DNA from: Sclerotinia nivalis
Taxonomy: Eukaryota; Ascomycota; Leotiomycetes; Helotiales; Sclerotiniaceae
NCBI GenBank assembly: GCA_029531795.1
Contig: JAPEIS010000012.1
Coordinates: 930,001-994,000 of the forward strand
Reading direction: 5' to 3'
Length of the DNA stretch: 64,000 nucleotides
The translations under genes and the position numbers were made by a program. The first letter of the stretch is position 1. Every line of letters begins with the position of its first letter. Under the pieces are notes generated by a model, which was not told where the DNA came from, made no database searches, and was given only the letters and a program-made list of their open reading frames with translations. Positions 61,059-64,000 of the stretch are shown piece after piece.

Positions 61059-61203
61059 TGTCACAGAGAACCCTGTGCTCCCTAGTAGTCTATAGGCTAC
61101 CAAGTATATACTTCTCTATTAATATAAAAGGTTCTTTTAGATCTTATCGATTTTTATAATCGATTAGTTGATTTTGATATATTAATAATCATTCCTCGTG
61201 ACA
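61059..61203. repeat. Possible short element with TGTCAC...GTGACA ends
   Basis: It starts TGTCACAGAG and ends CCTCGTGACA, so the ends are inverted matches of 8 of 10 bases, like the two LTRs found further right. No 5-bp target duplication is visible, so this may be a decayed LTR fragment or chance. Confidence 0.3.
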
Positions 61204-61556
61204 ACTAGTTTATATAAATATCTAAAGCATTTATTCTCTATATAATCGGCGCTCTTTTTAGTATTTTCTTTTCTTTTTTATAGAATATCATTATATTATA
61301 AAACATTCTATTACTATCGTAATATTTATTATTATTCCAATTTCGAATTCTTTGATATAGAGATTTGATTATTTTAAATTTTATTATAATAAATATATTT
61401 GTTTTTTCATTGATTGAAATTGAAAGGAAATTGATAAATGAACAAAGTTTGCAAAGATAATAAAGAATTCGAAATAATCATTAAAAGTTTTTATCAATGA
61501 TTATTTTGATTCTTTTCCTTTTTTTTTTATTTCGATAAATTATAATATTAAAGATC

Positions 61557-61899
61557 TATCACGAGATAGTACGATCACGGAGCACGTTGAAGGGATCGGA
61601 GAGAAGATGGTTATAGTGAAGTGTTTAGAGTTAAAGTGTATTGAATGACCTGCCCTCGATCTTAAGGATCGTGGGTGGTATATATAGACTTAATAGAAGC
61701 TATCTAGCCGACGAGAAGCATCAATTAGGCTAGACTTCGATCTGTATGATATCAGGAGAGGGTTGACGATCGTAAGGATCGACAAGATCTAGAAGAGCCT
61801 GATAACTAATGCAAAATGAGAGGTTTAATAATCGTGGAGTATGGGGTGATCGTAGATCACCAGTTATGTGAATCGGGTATCATGTGATTACCCGTGACA
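61557..61899 (-). mobile_element. Solo LTR, 343 bp, with 5-bp target duplication
   Basis: On the minus strand it begins TGTCACGGGTAATCACATG and ends CTCGTGATA, where a TGTCACG/CGTGACA terminal palindrome is partly mutated. The same 5 bp, AGATC, stands immediately on both sides (61552-61556 and 61900-61904). A TATATATA promoter-like box lies inside (61680-61687). The sequence is less AT-rich than its surroundings. The element class (Ty3/Gypsy-type LTR retrotransposon) is inferred from the ends and the 5-bp duplication. Confidence 0.85.
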
Positions 61900-61904
61900 A
61901 GATC

Positions 61905-62314
61905 TTTATTTCGAAAAGAAACAAAAAAACTTTAGAATACTTCGTTTGAAAAAGAATATCTAAAAGATATTATAAATATAAAAAATTAGAATTTTATTAA
62001 AAAAAAAATATCTCTATCGAGCAAATTCGGAATCGATCTTTTCAATATAAATAATAATTTATAAAACTTATTCAAAAAGATATTCAATTAAAAGATATTA
62101 TTTGATCAATTATTAGATAATTAAACATTTATAAATAAGTTATAAATAATATAATACAATTATTATAAAAAACTAAAAAACCAAAATTCAATTATCCTTA
62201 GAATTTATAATTAGAGAATGAAATATTGATAACCTCAAAGGGATTATATATACTAATTATAGATATATGATCGATCTCTGAACACTAGTCGCTCGGGGCC
62301 CGATCGGTACGATC
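61905..62314. other. AT-rich RIP-like repeat DNA
   Basis: Very A/T-rich with many TA dinucleotides and no ORF. GGGGCCCGATCGGTACGATC next to the LTR at 62315 is a rare GC-rich island and may be leader or target sequence. Confidence 0.5.
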
Positions 62315-62527
62315 TATCACGGAGGCAACAGGCAGAATAATAGGAATCACTTTTATTAATAAGATATAGTTCGAAGAGTTATGTTTTTGTAGAAGGAATG
62401 GTTCCTTAAATATATTTATGTGTAGTGTTAGCTCCGATTGGGGCTAGTCTACATTTATCCGAGGTCCGATTTCTATGGATCGGAACCCGAATGGTCTTTG
62501 TATATTATATATGGGGACTTTGTGATA
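62315..62527 (-). mobile_element. LTR of decayed Ty3/Gypsy element
   Basis: On + it reads TATCACGGAGG ... CTTTGTGATA, with inverted ends TATCAC/GTGATA that fit TGTCAC/GTGACA after C-to-T decay. On the minus strand it is directly preceded by a polypurine tract, AAAAAAGGGGATAC (62528-62541), the normal primer site just 5' of a 3' LTR. This orients the element right to left, with its pol region at higher coordinates. Confidence 0.75.
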
Positions 62528-62925
62528 GTATCCCCTTTTTTAAGATCGAGCTTTGTTGAGACAATTAGGGGGATCAAGTTTATTTGAATAACAATGGTGA
62601 TAATTATAGATCAGTTCTTGAATATTCTTCAAATATTTTGTAGGTTTTTTGATAAGTGTATTATAGTTTATTTATCGGATAGTATATTTTAGATAGGGGC
62701 TATTACAACTTCGATATTCCTATTGGAAATCCAGGACTTTTTTTATATTGAATTGTTTAATATTTTCAATTTCGATAGAAGGGGGGGGTGGATTGTATTG
62801 ATTGGGGATAGGATTATTATTGGTAGAATATAATAGATTAATATGAAAGACTAAATGATTCTTTATAGAGGTAGGAAGTTTTAGTTTATAAGTATACGAG
62901 TTTATAGTTTTTAGAATTCGGAAGG

Positions 62926-64000
62926 GATTTAAGTTTTTCCAATCTAGTTTCTTTTGGGGATGAAAAGTTCAGATATTCTTAGTATTAAGTCAGATTAGAT
63001 TTTCAGGCTGATATCGACGAGCAGGCGAACAGTAGGAATCGGTATTTTTCGAATAGCGGGTTTGATTAACGATCAATTCGATCTTCAAATGATTGACGAT
63101 CGATTTTATCTTTTTGATGAATTCTTTAGCATTCAGGATTTCAGGGCGATCGAAGAGTGTAGTGGATTCGAAATCTATTCGGGGATGAAAACTGTAATTG
63201 GCAAAAAACGATAATAGGCGGGAGTTTTTGAATTAAACAAAGTTAATCGAGAATTCGATGATCGATAGTTATTCGGATCAATTGTTTTGTAGATAGGATA
63301 TATATAAATGAAGGTATTATTCGAATATTGTATTTGCTTTTTCCGTTTGTTTATCGGTTTCAAGATGATAAACTGTTAATAGTTTTGAAGTAGTATTTAG
63401 TTGTTTATAGATATGTTTTCAAAAGTTAAAGATAAATTGAACTCTATGATCGAATATAATGGTTTGTAGTAGATTGTAAAGTTTCTATATATACTTTAGA
63501 AATAAACAGGAGACTTTTTCGGAGTTATAGGTTTTTCGGTAAGATAGGAAATGTTTTATTTTAATTAATCGATCGATTATAATAAATATTGTATTGTACT
63601 TAAAGTTTTTCGAAAGATGGATGATGAAATCGATTGAGATATCTTTTCAGGTTTGTTGTAGAATCGGAAGAAAGTATAAAACTCTTTTTTGTTTTTTATA
63701 ATTCGAAATGATTCAATGGTAATTATAATAATTGTATATTTAACAAAAAATAGAATTGTAATATCCAAATCAATAGTAGTTTTGGGAAAGCAGTTCGAAA
63801 ATATAAATACGATGCGAATATCTGGTAATAGGGGAATCGTAGATCATTTGAAGGAGCTTTATTTTTAAAAGATTGTAATTAGAAATATAGAGTTTCTTAT
63901 AATAATATAATAGATTATTATTTATAGTATATTTAGATAATATAATATATAGATATTTAATGGTATTCTTTTCTAAAGCTTTTAGAATCGATAGTGGAAG
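62926..64000 (-). pseudogene. Ty3/Gypsy pol relic (integrase and C-terminal region), RIP-decayed
   Basis: Read on the minus strand with stops and frame breaks. The conserved integrase block TVYHLETDKQTEKAN lies at about 63331-63378, a degraded form of the Gypsy 'TAYHPETDGQTERAN' motif. FANYSFHPRIDFE is at about 63169-63207, and QKKLDWKNLNPF at about 62930-62965, the usual end-of-integrase element. In-frame stops fall between them. Substitutions are mostly C-to-T/G-to-A and the DNA is extremely AT-rich. The element runs off the right edge. It is non-functional as seen. Confidence 0.85.

Noticed and set aside
1..64000. CRISPR array, prophage, bacterial-type operon or biosynthetic cluster
   Set aside because: No spacer-repeat pattern, phage gene, or PKS, NRPS or terpene synthase gene was seen; the window is ordinary fungal nuclear DNA.

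Overview
The window is nuclear DNA of a filamentous ascomycete (Pezizomycotina). The basis is split genes with many short introns of about 50-110 bp and GTAAGT/GTATGT-type donors, fungal-type gene families, and AT-rich retrotransposon relics whose C-to-T decay looks like repeat-induced point mutation (RIP). A Leotiomycetes/Helotiales (Sclerotiniaceae-like) source is my best guess, from general appearance only.

Layout. 1-2331: 3' part of a gene for a membrane protein with repeated Cys-rich 57-residue modules. 2954-3862: GNAT acetyltransferase (-). 5900-8665: a 904-aa disordered fungal protein I do not recognise (+). 10246-12803: family X DNA polymerase with BRCT, POL4/lambda type (-). 13341-14039: 2EXR-domain protein (+). 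15983-17847: TRAPPII subunit Trs65 (-), divergent from the splicing factor Prp40 (18130-20794, +). 21509-23796: ribosome-recycling ATPase Rli1/ABCE1 (-), divergent from the remodeller Chd1 (25129-29946, +). 32584-34889: hexose-type MFS transporter (+). 40739-42729: Hst3/Hst4-like sirtuin (-), divergent from Mediator subunit Med16 (44006-47517, +). 48382-50804: a GST module and a basic, possibly DNA-binding, module (-), which may be a single fused gene. 51994-54000: ferric reductase (-). 59053-60598: signal-peptide-bearing Hsp70-like protein (-). From about 61 kb to the right edge there is AT-rich repeat DNA: a solo LTR with a 5-bp target duplication, and the 3' end of a decayed Ty3/Gypsy element on the minus strand.

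Most genes are conserved housekeeping functions: chromatin and transcription (Chd1, Med16, sirtuin), splicing (Prp40), translation (Rli1), trafficking (Trs65) and repair (Pol4). There is no biosynthetic cluster, CRISPR array or operon-like system. Several conserved genes sit in divergent pairs. The accessory-looking parts are the left-edge repeat protein, the secreted Hsp70-like protein beside the repeat block, and the long gene-poor stretches at 29.9-32.6, 34.9-40.7 and 54.0-59.0 kb.

Exon structures were rebuilt by hand from splice signals, reading phase and family resemblance. For each multi-exon gene the summed exon length is a multiple of three. No alignment or RNA evidence was available.
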